Shown here: piece by piece, positions 33,834 through 42,813 of the stretch | Layout: each line of letters starts with the position of its first letter | Numbering within the stretch: position 1 is the stretch's first letter | Source of the DNA: Flagellimonas pacifica | Lineage (GTDB): Bacteria; Bacteroidota; Bacteroidia; Flavobacteriales; Flavobacteriaceae | Assembly: GCF_900215465.1 (NCBI RefSeq) | Contig: NZ_OBEH01000003.1 | Location: 62,001 to 126,000, forward strand | Length of the DNA: 64,000 nt | Direction: 5' to 3' | Program-made: the position numbers and the translations under genes | Notes under the pieces: generated by a model | Told to the model about the DNA's origin: nothing | Databases searched by the model: none | What the model saw: only the letters and a program-made list of their open reading frames with translations

Positions 33834-34460
33834 TTGAATTATGAAATATTGGCAGGATTTGTTCTTGCTTCTTCAGCTTTGGCCATAGCTCCAGGGCCAG
33901 ATAATATTTTTGTGCTTACCCAGAGTGTTTCCAACGGCGTGAAATCTGGATTGGCCACTGTAGCGGGATTGGTCAGTGGATGTTTGGTACATACAACGCT
34001 TTTGGCATTTGGAGTATCGGAAATTATTAAAAGGAGTGACTCATTATTTTTTGGTATCAAGTTATTTGGAGCCATTTATCTCTTGTATTTAGCGGTGATG
34101 GTTTACAGAAGTGATGCAACTATACTTCTGGATGAGAAGAATGCTTCAACCAAGGGATTGTCCAAACTATTTTGGAAGGGTTTTACCATGAATGTACTTA
34201 ACCCCAAGGTGACCATTTTTTTCTTAGCATTTTTTCCAGGTTTTTTATTCAGTGATGAACTTCACACTATAATCCAATTTTACGTATTGGGTATACTTTT
34301 TATGCTAGTCGCCTCTGTTATTTTTGGTTTGATCGCTGTTTTGGCAGGAAGTATTTCCAGCTACCTCTTAAAAAAACCAAAAGCGGGAATATTTCTTAAA
34401 TGGTTGCAGATTGTTGTGTTCGTTTTGATTGCCGCTTATCTATTGCTATCGGATAAATAA
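33834..34460 (+). CDS. LysE-family amino-acid exporter
   Basis: A 208-residue inner-membrane protein with about six transmembrane helices. The N-terminal LAIAPGPDNIFVLTQSVSNGVKSGL motif and the NPKVTIFFLAFFPGF segment are diagnostic of the LysE/RhtB family, which exports amino acids. A TTG start is used (33834). The HMG-CoA-lyase-like gene follows after 21 bp. Confidence 0.92.
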   Translation: MNYEILAGFVLASSALAIAPGPDNIFVLTQSVSNGVKSGLATVAGLVSGCLVHTTLLAFGVSEIIKRSDSLFFGIKLFGAIYLLYLAVMVYRSDATILLDEKNASTKGLSKLFWKGFTMNVLNPKVTIFFLAFFPGFLFSDELHTIIQFYVLGILFMLVASVIFGLIAVLAGSISSYLLKKPKAGIFLKWLQIVVFVLIAAYLLLSDK

Positions 34461-34481
34461 TGGTAATTTTACAGGTAACCT

Positions 34482-35345
34482 ATGTCAAAAGTCAAACTTA
34501 TAGAATGCCCCAGGGATGCCATGCAAGGCATAAAAACCTTTATTCCTACTCAGGAAAAGGTAAAGTACATTCAATCCCTATTGGGTTGTGGTTTTGACAC
34601 CATAGATTTTGGAAGTTTTGTTTCTCCAAAGGCCATTCCCCAGATGGTAGATACGGCCGATGTTTTAGCGCAATTAGACCTTTCCAAGACCGTGAGCAAA
34701 CTTTTGGCCATTGTGGCCAATACCAGAGGAGCAAATGATGCCTGCAAACATTCGGCAATTGATTATTTGGGCTACCCCTTTTCCATCTCGGAGAATTTTC
34801 AAATGCGAAATACCCATAAGACCATTGCCCAATCTGTGGAAACATTGAAAGGCATTTTGGAAATTGCAAATAACAATAACAAAGAGGTGGTCACATACAT
34901 TTCTATGGGTTTTGGAAATCCATATGGTGACCCTTGGAATGTTGAAATAGTAGGGGAGTGGACAGAAAAATTGGCAGGAATGGGAGTCAAAATACTTTCC
35001 CTTTCAGATACTATTGGAAGTTCTACCCCAGATGTAATTGATTATTTGTTTTCCAATTTGATTCCTAAGTACCCAGAGGTGGAATTTGGCGCCCATTTAC
35101 ACACAACACCCACCAAATGGCATGAAAAGGTTAATGCAGCTTACAAGGCGGGCTGTAGACGATTTGATGGTGCAGTTCAAGGTTTTGGAGGTTGCCCCAT
35201 GGCAAAGGACGAGCTTACCGGAAACATGCCTACGGAGAAAATGCTTTCCTATTTTACTTCAGAAAAAGTGGATTCCAACGTAAACTGGATGGTTTTTGAA
35301 GCTGCTTATAACAAAGCCACCGAATTATTTTCAGTATACCATTGA
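34482..35345 (+). CDS. Hydroxymethylglutaryl-CoA lyase-like enzyme
   Basis: HMG-CoA lyase splits HMG-CoA into acetyl-CoA and acetoacetate in leucine breakdown. The DRE-TIM barrel signature is present as LIECPRDAMQG, with R10/D11. Metal-binding histidines lie in GAHLHTTP, and the family cysteine in GGCPMAKDELTGN. 287 residues is typical. It directly follows a LysE-type exporter gene, so a role in amino-acid catabolism is plausible. Confidence 0.92.
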   Translation: MSKVKLIECPRDAMQGIKTFIPTQEKVKYIQSLLGCGFDTIDFGSFVSPKAIPQMVDTADVLAQLDLSKTVSKLLAIVANTRGANDACKHSAIDYLGYPFSISENFQMRNTHKTIAQSVETLKGILEIANNNNKEVVTYISMGFGNPYGDPWNVEIVGEWTEKLAGMGVKILSLSDTIGSSTPDVIDYLFSNLIPKYPEVEFGAHLHTTPTKWHEKVNAAYKAGCRRFDGAVQGFGGCPMAKDELTGNMPTEKMLSYFTSEKVDSNVNWMVFEAAYNKATELFSVYH

Positions 35346-35402
35346 TTCTTTTTTGAAAGGCTTCATTAAGGAATGAAAATGTTAAATCTTAAAATTTATT
35401 TA

Positions 35403-35421
35403 AATTAAGTCTAAATTAATT
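35403..35421. promoter_or_regulatory. Operator-like repeat, copy 1 (upstream of the porin gene)
   Basis: AATTAAGTCTAAATTAATT contains the AAGTCTAAAT core found again at 36733 and 38202. It abuts the -33 element of the porin promoter. A metal-responsive repressor such as Fur is a guess. Confidence 0.5.
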
Positions 35422-35451
35422 TGGCCTATTCTAAAGGGCGAAATATATTTG
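35420..35451 (+). promoter_or_regulatory. Bacteroidota-type promoter of the porin gene
   Basis: TTTG at 35420-35423 and TATATTTG at 35444-35451 are separated by 20 bp, matching the -33/-7 consensus. The repeat at 35403-35421 touches the -33 box. Confidence 0.65.
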
Positions 35452-35500
35452 CCACTTCAAATTTATTTTAAATCAATCTAAATAACAATAAGCAATTATC

Positions 35501-36679
35501 ATGAGACATTATATTCTCTTATTTACCGTATTATTTTCATCATCAATTTTTGCGCAGACCCAGACAGATTCTATTACGTTAAATCCACAAAAACAAATTA
35601 ACGCAGCACAGCGTTTGTTGTCAGGTAACTACGCTTCGGCAGTAACTGTTGGTGCATATGGAGAGATGTTGTATAACCAGCCTGAAGGTGGAAATGGAGA
35701 AATTGATGTGCAACGATTGGTACTTCTTTTTGGATATAGATTTGATGACAGAACCCAGTTTGTGACGGAAGTGGAGTTTGAGCATGTAGAAGAGGTTTTT
35801 GTTGAACAAGCTTTTGTAAATTATAATGCAGCGCCCAACTTTAATATTCGAGGAGGGCTGATGCTTGTGCCAATGGGGATTGTAAACGAATTTCATGAGC
35901 CTACGACCTTTAATGGTACAGAAAGACCAGCTATAGATAATGTGATTGTACCAACCACCTGGAGAGAACTTGGAGTAGGGGTAACGGGAAGATTTAATTC
36001 TATTTCTCTAGGATACCAAGCATATCTTTTTAATGGTTTTAAATCTTCCGAAGCTGATGGTGAAGGTGGAGTGTCCGGAATCTTAAAGGGATCAAACGGA
36101 TTGCGTAGTGGAAGACAAAAGGGAATCAAATCAACGATAGACAGCCCAAATTTGGCTACAAAATTGGATTACTATGGTATCCCGGGACTTAGATTAGGCC
36201 TTTCAACCTATTTTGGAAGAACGCAGGCGGATGATGATGTAGAGCAGTTTAATGGATCAGATATTGGTATTGCCATGTTGGGATTGGATGCTAGATATGC
36301 TTACCAACGCTTTACGGCAAGAGGACAATTCATTCATGCATCTTTATCAGATACTGAAGCATACAATGCACTAACTGGAAGAGATTTGGGAAGTGCTTTA
36401 CAAGGTTGGTATGTTGAAGGAGCCTATAATTTGCTTCCAACTGGTAAAAGACAAAAGCTATTTGCTTTTGCCCGTTATGAAAAATATGATACACATGCCA
36501 GTACCGATGGCTCCATAGCTGACAATGAAGCATATGATAAAACGGATATTACCACGGGATTAACCTACCACATTGCTCCAGGTGTTGTGGTTAAGGGAGA
36601 TTACCAGTTTAGAAGCAACGCTTTGGATGGTGATGATGTTACCGATAGACTGAATTTTGGAATAGGGGTGTGGTTTTAA
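35501..36679 (+). CDS. Outer-membrane porin-like beta-barrel protein
   Basis: Signal peptide (MRHYILLFTVLFSSSIFAQ), then a 370-residue chain of beta-strands with short turns, ending in tryptophan-phenylalanine (GIGVWF). Its pattern resembles phosphate-selective-porin-type (OprP/O) barrels. It precedes the FMN-binding/membrane-protein pair, and all three share the operator-like repeat, suggesting common control, perhaps by iron. Confidence 0.75.
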   Translation: MRHYILLFTVLFSSSIFAQTQTDSITLNPQKQINAAQRLLSGNYASAVTVGAYGEMLYNQPEGGNGEIDVQRLVLLFGYRFDDRTQFVTEVEFEHVEEVFVEQAFVNYNAAPNFNIRGGLMLVPMGIVNEFHEPTTFNGTERPAIDNVIVPTTWRELGVGVTGRFNSISLGYQAYLFNGFKSSEADGEGGVSGILKGSNGLRSGRQKGIKSTIDSPNLATKLDYYGIPGLRLGLSTYFGRTQADDDVEQFNGSDIGIAMLGLDARYAYQRFTARGQFIHASLSDTEAYNALTGRDLGSALQGWYVEGAYNLLPTGKRQKLFAFARYEKYDTHASTDGSIADNEAYDKTDITTGLTYHIAPGVVVKGDYQFRSNALDGDDVTDRLNFGIGVWF

Positions 36680-36730
36680 CCACACCTTTATAGTAATAGG
36701 AATTAAGATCTTTATCTTATTTTTATTCAT

Positions 36731-36747
36731 AATAAGTCTAAATTAAT
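36731..36747. promoter_or_regulatory. Operator-like repeat, copy 2 (upstream of the FMN-binding gene)
   Basis: AATAAGTCTAAATTAAT lies directly before TATATTTG (36749-36756), a candidate -7 element. If that -7 is used, transcription starts at or near the ATG at 36761 and the repeat overlaps the promoter. Confidence 0.5.
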
Positions 36748-36760
36748 ATATATTTGGAGC

Positions 36761-37291
36761 ATGAAATTGGTAAGACTATCAGCCAGTATAATATTAGTGC
36801 TCCTGTTTTGTGGATTCGGTATTCCAAAAGGAGTTCATAAAAAGGTGGTGAAGGAAGTTGAAAAAACTTTTGAAGTAATGGATTTTACTATGAATCCTAT
36901 TACTGTTACCAATGATTTGAATGCTGAACTGCCATCTAAAATTTCAGGGTCAAACCTCTATAGGGTATTTGATGAAACTTCGCTTTTAGGGTATGTTTTT
37001 GTAGACCAAGCACCTAGCAAAACTGCAAAGTTTGACTATTTGGTGGTGTTTGACCAAGATTTAAAAGTGGTAAACTCCAAAATATTGATTTATCGGGAAG
37101 ATTACGGAGGCGAGATTGGAAGCAAAAGATGGTTGAAGCAGTTTCTAGGAAAAACTGGAGGTGATAGAGTAAGTCACGAAACAAATATTGACGCTATTTC
37201 AGGAGCTACGATTTCCGTAAGGTCCATGACCAAATCCATGGATAATCTTTTGCAAACCGTTGGTATCCTTCAAGAAAAAGGACAATTGTAA
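36761..37291 (+). CDS. Periplasmic FMN-binding-domain protein
   Basis: 176 residues with an N-terminal hydrophobic signal (VRLSASIILVLLFCGFG). The C-terminal FMN-binding domain ends with DAISGATISVRSM, where a threonine in SGAT is normally linked covalently to FMN by the ApbE flavin transferase. It is likely an electron carrier in the periplasm. Its stop overlaps the next gene's start by one base (TAATG). Confidence 0.87.
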   Translation: MKLVRLSASIILVLLFCGFGIPKGVHKKVVKEVEKTFEVMDFTMNPITVTNDLNAELPSKISGSNLYRVFDETSLLGYVFVDQAPSKTAKFDYLVVFDQDLKVVNSKILIYREDYGGEIGSKRWLKQFLGKTGGDRVSHETNIDAISGATISVRSMTKSMDNLLQTVGILQEKGQL

Positions 37292-37788
37292 TGACTTATA
37301 ATGGTCTCTTGACTACATTCCCAAGGGAAATCAAACTATTTATAGGTGTTTTTGTCATCATTCTTTCCATTGGGTTTTTTACTGGATTATTATTTGTAAA
37401 ACAGGCCGATTCTGCTACTCCTGCAGGTGTTGAGGAAAACTATTTGGGCAATGAGGAAGATGAAGAAGCTGCGGTAATGAAGTTTAAAAAAGGGGATCGT
37501 GAAATGTTGACGATTGTTCATACCCATATTCTTTCCATGTCGTTTATCTTCTTTTTATTAGGTGGGCTGGTATGGATTACCAAGTTTCCTAAAAAATGGA
37601 AATTATTTTTGACAATTGAACCTTTTCTATCCGTGTTGTTAACCTTTGGGGGTATTTACTTGATGTGGAAAGGGATATTGTGGTTAAAGTACGTAGTTAT
37701 TTTCTCAGGTACATTAATGACCCTAACATTTACTTTTTCAGCAATGTTGGTACTGCTACAATGTTTTAAACCCAACAGCGGCCAATAA
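37291..37788 (+). CDS. Four-helix membrane protein, FMN-protein partner
   Basis: 165 residues with about four transmembrane helices. Histidines at the membrane edge in TIVHTHILSMSFIF could bind haem or metal. No known family is assigned. It overlaps the FMN-binding gene, so the pair is translationally coupled. A plausible role is to feed electrons to, or take them from, the periplasmic flavoprotein; this is inference from context. Confidence 0.65.
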   Translation: MTYNGLLTTFPREIKLFIGVFVIILSIGFFTGLLFVKQADSATPAGVEENYLGNEEDEEAAVMKFKKGDREMLTIVHTHILSMSFIFFLLGGLVWITKFPKKWKLFLTIEPFLSVLLTFGGIYLMWKGILWLKYVVIFSGTLMTLTFTFSAMLVLLQCFKPNSGQ

Positions 37789-37812
37789 ATTAGAGTGAAA
37801 ATTGTACTTGGC

Positions 37813-38163
37813 TCAGTTTTCTATAAATCGATAGTTGATATCACTATAACTTAAAAGTTCTACCTGATTCAACTGAAGCGTAAGCAAACGTTTTATTTCA
37901 TGAATTTCTGATTTGCTCACCAGAATTATAAAATGCTTTTCACCAACTGAGATTGGAATTTTTCGTTCATGTATCCAGTTTTTAAATTCCTTTTCCCAAT
38001 AGGAAACATCCAATTGTGCGATATATGATTTAAATGCCTCCAATTCCCATTCATACAGCTCAAAACACAGATTGTTGAAAACCAATTGAAAAAGCTTGCT
38101 GCTATTGCAAAAGGTCAGCATTCCGTTTTTGGTTTGACTTAGGATTTTTAGAGACTTGCACAT
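37813..38163 (-). CDS. DUF6686-like small protein
   Basis: 116 residues with cysteines in MCKSLKILSQTKNGMLTFCNSS, a start pattern I associate with the Bacteroidota DUF6686 family. No catalytic motif. It is transcribed away from guaB, and its upstream region holds the third copy of the operator-like repeat, placing it with the porin/FMN group. Confidence 0.65.
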   Translation of the reverse strand: MCKSLKILSQTKNGMLTFCNSSKLFQLVFNNLCFELYEWELEAFKSYIAQLDVSYWEKEFKNWIHERKIPISVGEKHFIILVSKSEIHEIKRLLTLQLNQVELLSYSDINYRFIEN

Positions 38164-38199
38164 AAGCGGTATTTTTGAGTAAAGATATTTATTATTTAT

Positions 38200-38216
38200 A
38201 ATAAGTCTAAATAAAT
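38200..38216. promoter_or_regulatory. Operator-like repeat, copy 3 (upstream of the DUF6686-like gene)
   Basis: AATAAGTCTAAATAAAT is part of a larger imperfect palindrome, TTATTTATA-ATAAG-TCTAAATAA (8 of 9 arm positions). A TATCTTTA candidate -7 lies just downstream on the minus strand at 38180-38187. Confidence 0.5.
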
Positions 38217-38271
38217 ATAATGAAAATATAGAACTAAATATTGGTACGGTTCAACTTGAATTAAAATATGG

Positions 38272-38279
38272 TATATTTG
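38272..38279 (+). promoter_or_regulatory. Candidate -7 element of guaB
   Basis: TATATTTG matches the TAnnTTTG -7 consensus, with a short leader to the ATG at 38303. A -33 partner at the normal distance is not clear. Confidence 0.45.
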
Positions 38280-38302
38280 CACGCAATTAATCCGTAATTG
38301 CA

Positions 38303-39775
38303 ATGGAAGCCCACCTAAAAAAAATCGTTGGCGAAGGACTGACATATGATGATGTACTCCTTGTGCCTGGATATTCAGAAGTCCTCCCTAGGGAAGTCAA
38401 CATCCAAACAAAATTCACTAGAAACATTACCATCAACGTTCCTGTGGTATCAGCTGCGATGGATACCGTTACCGAATCTCAAATGGCCATTGCCATGGCA
38501 AGAGAGGGTGGAATTGGTGTTTTACATAAAAACATGACGATAACTCAACAGGCTATTAAAGTGCGAAAGGTAAAGCGTGCGGAAAGTGGTATGATCATGG
38601 ATCCTGTGACACTTCCTCTTGATTCTTCAGTTAAGGATGCCAAAGCCAGTATGAAAGAACATAGCATTGGCGGAATTCCAATTGTAGACGCTGATAAAAA
38701 GTTGATTGGTATTGTAACCAACCGAGATTTAAGATTTGAGAAAAATAACGATCGTTCCATAGCTGAGGTAATGACCTCTGAGAATTTGGTAACTGTTGGT
38801 GAAGGAACTTCTTTAGAAGAGGCAGAAGTTATTTTGCAAAAGAATAAGATTGAGAAGCTACCGGTGGTCAATGACAATGACATTCTCGTTGGGCTAATTA
38901 CTTTTAGGGATATTACCAAGTTGACCCAAAAGCCAATTGCAAACAAGGATCAATATGGACGTTTGCGTGTGGCCGCCGCCATAGGTGTTACCGCTGATGC
39001 AGTGGATAGGGCAGAAGCTTTGGTGAATGCCGGAGTTGATGCTATTATTATAGACACAGCTCATGGTCATACTCAAGGAGTGGTGAATGTATTAAAGGAT
39101 GTGAAAAAATCTTTTCCTAACCTTGACGTGGTTGTTGGGAATATTGCCACAGGCGAAGCTGCAAAATACTTGGTGGAAGCAGGAGCAGATGCTGTTAAGG
39201 TGGGGATTGGCCCAGGCTCAATTTGTACAACTCGTGTAGTTGCAGGAGTTGGATTTCCCCAATTTTCAGCAGTTTTAGAAGTAGCTGCAGCCATAAAAGG
39301 TACAGGTGTTCCTGTTATAGCAGATGGTGGAATTCGATATACTGGAGATATTCCAAAAGCGATAGCGGCTGGAGCGGATACTGTGATGTTAGGTTCTCTT
39401 TTGGCAGGAACAAAGGAATCCCCTGGAGAAACCATTATCTATGAAGGTCGAAAGTTCAAGTCGTACCGAGGGATGGGGTCTGTGGAAGCCATGAAGGAGG
39501 GAAGCAAGGACCGTTATTTCCAAGATGTGGAGGATGACATTAAAAAATTGGTTCCAGAAGGAATCGTAGGTCGCGTACCCTATAAAGGTGAACTGTTTGA
39601 AAGCATCCATCAGTTTGTTGGCGGACTGCGCGCTGGTATGGGCTATTGTGGCGCTAAGGATATTGAAACCTTAAAAGAAACTGGGAGATTTGTAAAAATC
39701 ACTGCCAGTGGGATCAACGAAAGCCATCCACATGATGTCACCATTACTAAGGAAAGTCCAAATTATAGTAGATAA
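38303..39775 (+). CDS. guaB: Inosine-5'-monophosphate dehydrogenase
   Basis: This enzyme oxidises IMP to XMP, the committed step to GMP. 490 residues; a TIM barrel interrupted by two CBS domains (about 95-205). The active-site loop [17 protein letters not shown] carries the catalytic cysteine. The flap [14 protein letters not shown] and C-terminal [13 protein letters not shown] are standard. A strong terminator follows. Confidence 0.97.
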   Translation: MEAHLKKIVGEGLTYDDVLLVPGYSEVLPREVNIQTKFTRNITINVPVVSAAMDTVTESQMAIAMAREGGIGVLHKNMTITQQAIKVRKVKRAESGMIMDPVTLPLDSSVKDAKASMKEHSIGGIPIVDADKKLIGIVTNRDLRFEKNNDRSIAEVMTSENLVTVGEGTSLEEAEVILQKNKIEKLPVVNDNDILVGLITFRDITKLTQKPIANKDQYGRLRVAAAIGVTADAVDRAEALVNAGVDAIIIDTAHGHTQGVVNVLKDVKKSFPNLDVVVGNIATGEAAKYLVEAGADAVKVGIGPGSICTTRVVAGVGFPQFSAVLEVAAAIKGTGVPVIADGGIRYTGDIPKAIAAGADTVMLGSLLAGTKESPGETIIYEGRKFKSYRGMGSVEAMKEGSKDRYFQDVEDDIKKLVPEGIVGRVPYKGELFESIHQFVGGLRAGMGYCGAKDIETLKETGRFVKITASGINESHPHDVTITKESPNYSR

Positions 39776-39784
39776 GAAACACTA

Positions 39785-39808
39785 AGCCCGAACATTCGGG
39801 CTTTTTTT
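39785..39808 (+). terminator. Rho-independent terminator of guaB
   Basis: The stem AGCCCGAA/TTCGGGCT with loop CA is followed by T-rich sequence. Confidence 0.88.
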
Positions 39809-39831
39809 ATGCATTGTTTAAACCTCAACTA

Positions 39832-41799
39832 ATGAAATATTTCAGTTTTTTGGCATTTTTCTTTGTTCTGCAATTTGCCCTTATTGCCCAAACTTCTCCA
39901 AAAATCCCTGATTATCAAAAGATAGAGTTATTGGATATAGAGGATAACAAAGTTTTTTTAAAGGATTATTTTGAAACCACAGATAAGGAAAAGTTTACGT
40001 TGGTGTTGACCTGGTTCGGAATGGACTATTGTGGTCCCTGCATACTTTCTTTGAAAAGGGTAGTGGAGCATTATGATGATTCAAACGATTTCAATATTGT
40101 AGTAGTGACTTTTGTTACCCATTCTAAGTTTAATAAGGCAAAGTACAAAGAAAATTTGCTGACAGGAGCATATAAAAGTTATTTAGATAAGGGAGTAGTT
40201 TTTTTAACAGATGATGTGAAAGGTTCGGAAAAAGGTTATGCTGATTTAACAAAGGAGAGTGCAGCTCCTAATTTTAGTCTATTTTATATGGGTAGTTTTG
40301 TCAATTTGCATAAAGGAGGTATTGTCAAAGTAGATAAGATAAAACAGTTTTTCAATTTTGTTAGACATTCGGGAAAGGAGTTTTACGGGAATGGATTGCC
40401 AAAAAAACTGAGCGGTTATTGGAAATCTGATGAGGATTTAAATGAAACTCATAAGGTTTATCATAAGAATAGGAAATTGGATAGTATTTATACCAAGAAA
40501 AATGGTGTTTTTCATGGCCCCTTTCAAACATTTTGGGACAATGGTTTTTTAAAAGAATCAAGAACTATTACTGGACTTTCTTATAATGATTATGAAGGAG
40601 TAAGAATTTCCTACTATCGAAGTGGTCAATTGGAAGAAAAGAGTGAGAAAGGGATTTATGGTCGTTCCTATTATGAGAATGGCGATATAAGAAGGGAGTT
40701 TGTAGCTGCTAATGATTCAACAAAGGGTAGAGATGTTGGGTACTACAAAAATGGACAAATAGAATATGAAAAAGGGTTGGACTATACAGAAGAAGAAAGT
40801 GGAAAGAAGGGTAGTAGGTCAGTTTGGTACTATGAAAATGGAGCGAAAAAGAAAGAGAAGTTTTATGTGGACGAAAAGAATAGCGAAAAACATTATTATA
40901 AATCCGGTAGTATAAAATTTCATATCACTAAGGGTGAGAATTTTATGATAGGGTATTATGAGAATGGAGCTGTTAAAACTAAACTTGAATCTTTTGAAGA
41001 TAAATCAGGAGGTATGGAAAAGTTGTATGATGAAAAGGGTAATCTGAAACATGAGATTACTGTATCCAATGATTATATAAAAAATGGGCCTTCAAAGTTA
41101 TACTACGAGAATGGTCAATTAAAAGAAGAGGGAGGATATGTTTCTGGTAAAAAAAATGGACAACATAAGAGTTTTTACAAGAATGGTAACGTAGAAACAA
41201 TAATCCATTATTCTGAAGGGATATTGGAGGGGAGTGCCAAAGGATATTATAAAAATGGTAACTTATATAAGGAAGTTAATTATGTAAAGGGCAAAGAAGA
41301 TGGTACTGCAAAATTGTACTATGAGAATGATCAATTACATGAGCAAACGGGTTATATTTCTGGGAAAAGACATGGTCTCCATTTGCTCTATTTTTTAAAT
41401 GGACAACTACGTTCAAAAATGCTATGGGAGCATGGTAAACGTATGCAAATATTGGAACAATATGCCAAGGATGGAGGAACTTTAAAAAAAGGGACATTGA
41501 AAAACGGGAATGGAACTATCCGTACTTATTATGTTAATGGAGCTCTAGAATTGGAAGGAAACTATATAAATGGATTGAGAAATGGCTTAAGAACAGTTTA
41601 TTACGAAAATGGACAGATAAAGCTTAAATCAAACTATAAAGATGAAAGGCTTATGGAAATAATGGAGTTGTATGATGAACGAGGAAATAAGTTAGACCAA
41701 GGAACATTAAAAAATGGGACTGGTGTCGTTAATGAGTTTAACAATGAAGGAGAGTTTTTACGTAAGGTTGACTACATCAAAGGAGCAGAGCAGAAGTAG
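39832..41799 (+). CDS. Secreted thioredoxin-fold/MORN-YwqK repeat fusion protein
   Basis: The ATG at 39832 is preferred over an upstream TTG, because it begins a clean signal peptide (MKYFSFLAFFFVLQFALIAQ). Residues about 25-180 are a thioredoxin-like domain with C67-G-P-C70. From about 190 to 655 the protein has some twenty YwqK/MORN-variant beta-hairpin repeats (YYENGQLKEEGGYVSGKKNG and relatives). The redox site suggests a periplasmic or surface disulfide or reductase activity on a long repeat scaffold. It converges on a second thioredoxin-fold gene with one base between stops. Confidence 0.8.
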   Translation: MKYFSFLAFFFVLQFALIAQTSPKIPDYQKIELLDIEDNKVFLKDYFETTDKEKFTLVLTWFGMDYCGPCILSLKRVVEHYDDSNDFNIVVVTFVTHSKFNKAKYKENLLTGAYKSYLDKGVVFLTDDVKGSEKGYADLTKESAAPNFSLFYMGSFVNLHKGGIVKVDKIKQFFNFVRHSGKEFYGNGLPKKLSGYWKSDEDLNETHKVYHKNRKLDSIYTKKNGVFHGPFQTFWDNGFLKESRTITGLSYNDYEGVRISYYRSGQLEEKSEKGIYGRSYYENGDIRREFVAANDSTKGRDVGYYKNGQIEYEKGLDYTEEESGKKGSRSVWYYENGAKKKEKFYVDEKNSEKHYYKSGSIKFHITKGENFMIGYYENGAVKTKLESFEDKSGGMEKLYDEKGNLKHEITVSNDYIKNGPSKLYYENGQLKEEGGYVSGKKNGQHKSFYKNGNVETIIHYSEGILEGSAKGYYKNGNLYKEVNYVKGKEDGTAKLYYENDQLHEQTGYISGKRHGLHLLYFLNGQLRSKMLWEHGKRMQILEQYAKDGGTLKKGTLKNGNGTIRTYYVNGALELEGNYINGLRNGLRTVYYENGQIKLKSNYKDERLMEIMELYDERGNKLDQGTLKNGTGVVNEFNNEGEFLRKVDYIKGAEQK

Positions 41800-41800
41800 A

Positions 41801-42328
41801 TTATTGTCTAGAGGTGACACGTCTTAATTGTCTGAAATAATCATCACTAGTAAAAACTTCTGCTATTTCTAGGAATTGCTTAGGTTTTCTATAACCGGGT
41901 ATAGGTACTATTATGTTTTTTTCGGTATCAATAAAAACTACAGTAGGGTAGCTTAATCTACCATTTAATAGCATGACTGCAAACTCATGATAGCCACTTC
42001 TTCCATGTGGTACAAATTTGTATTTTTCTCCTCCGTATTTGATAGGGTTTTTACTTTTTTCAGCATTGAATTTTACCATGTAAAAATTCTTGCTCATAAA
42101 TTCAGCTACTTCTGGGTTTTGGAAAGTATTCTTGTCCATTTTTTTGCACCAGCCGCACCAATCTGTATAGACATCCACAAATATCTTTTTTGGGTTTGCA
42201 TCGGTTTGAGATAGTTGGTAAGCTTCATCCCAACTCAACCATTGCACATTTTGTGCTTGGGCATGGAATCCAACCAAAAGAAAAAGAAATAAGCTAATCT
42301 GGGTAAAGTAGGTAAAAACTGCACGCAT
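41801..42328 (-). CDS. Secreted thioredoxin-family protein
   Basis: 175 residues with a signal peptide (about ISLFLFLLVGFHAQAQ). The redox motif is C58-G-W-C61-KKMD and the cis-proline is in LSYPTVVFID. This fits DUF255/thioredoxin-like periplasmic reductases. The client is unknown. Adjacent, on the opposite strand, is the thioredoxin/MORN fusion. Confidence 0.88.
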   Translation of the reverse strand: MRAVFTYFTQISLFLFLLVGFHAQAQNVQWLSWDEAYQLSQTDANPKKIFVDVYTDWCGWCKKMDKNTFQNPEVAEFMSKNFYMVKFNAEKSKNPIKYGGEKYKFVPHGRSGYHEFAVMLLNGRLSYPTVVFIDTEKNIIVPIPGYRKPKQFLEIAEVFTSDDYFRQLRRVTSRQ

Positions 42329-42398
42329 CGTTCCTTGATTTTGAGGGTTTAGTCTTTCGACTATTACAAAACTAACGAAAATTGTGCCAAAATAGTGT

Positions 42399-42812
42399 TC
42401 AGTCCATCAACTCCAGAATCAAGATCAATGCGCCCATAAGTAAGCACAGTGGGGAGTAGTACCTCGTATCCAAAGCAGAAAACTTGCTATTTTTGGCGGT
42501 TTTAAAAAAGCCTACGTACTTAAAATCCCCAAAAGCTCGGATAATGAAAATGATACCAATACCTATGGAAACATATTGCAACCATTCAAAATCAACATAA
42601 TCGATAATTCTATTAATGAATACAAATGCAAAGCCAAGCAGAATAAGACCTACAAGTACCGCCATAATCTTGTTGGGCGTTTTTACATGATTACTTCCTA
42701 TTTCGGTTGGAACAACTGTTTCAGGGTTTTTGATACCAAACAATGCCCAAAAAAAATGAAGTATGGCCAAAATGATCAGAATAATTGAAATTAAAATGGC
42801 CAATACATCCAT
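42399..42812 (-). CDS. DUF3995 membrane protein
   Basis: 137 residues with about four transmembrane helices. The start LAILISIILIILAILHFFWALFG and the motif RAFGDFKYVGFFKTAKNSKFSALDTRYYSPLCL are DUF3995 features. The role is unknown. It lies one base from lysA on the same strand, so they are likely co-transcribed. Confidence 0.82.
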   Translation of the reverse strand: MDVLAILISIILIILAILHFFWALFGIKNPETVVPTEIGSNHVKTPNKIMAVLVGLILLGFAFVFINRIIDYVDFEWLQYVSIGIGIIFIIRAFGDFKYVGFFKTAKNSKFSALDTRYYSPLCLLMGALILILELMD

Positions 42813-42813
42813 G

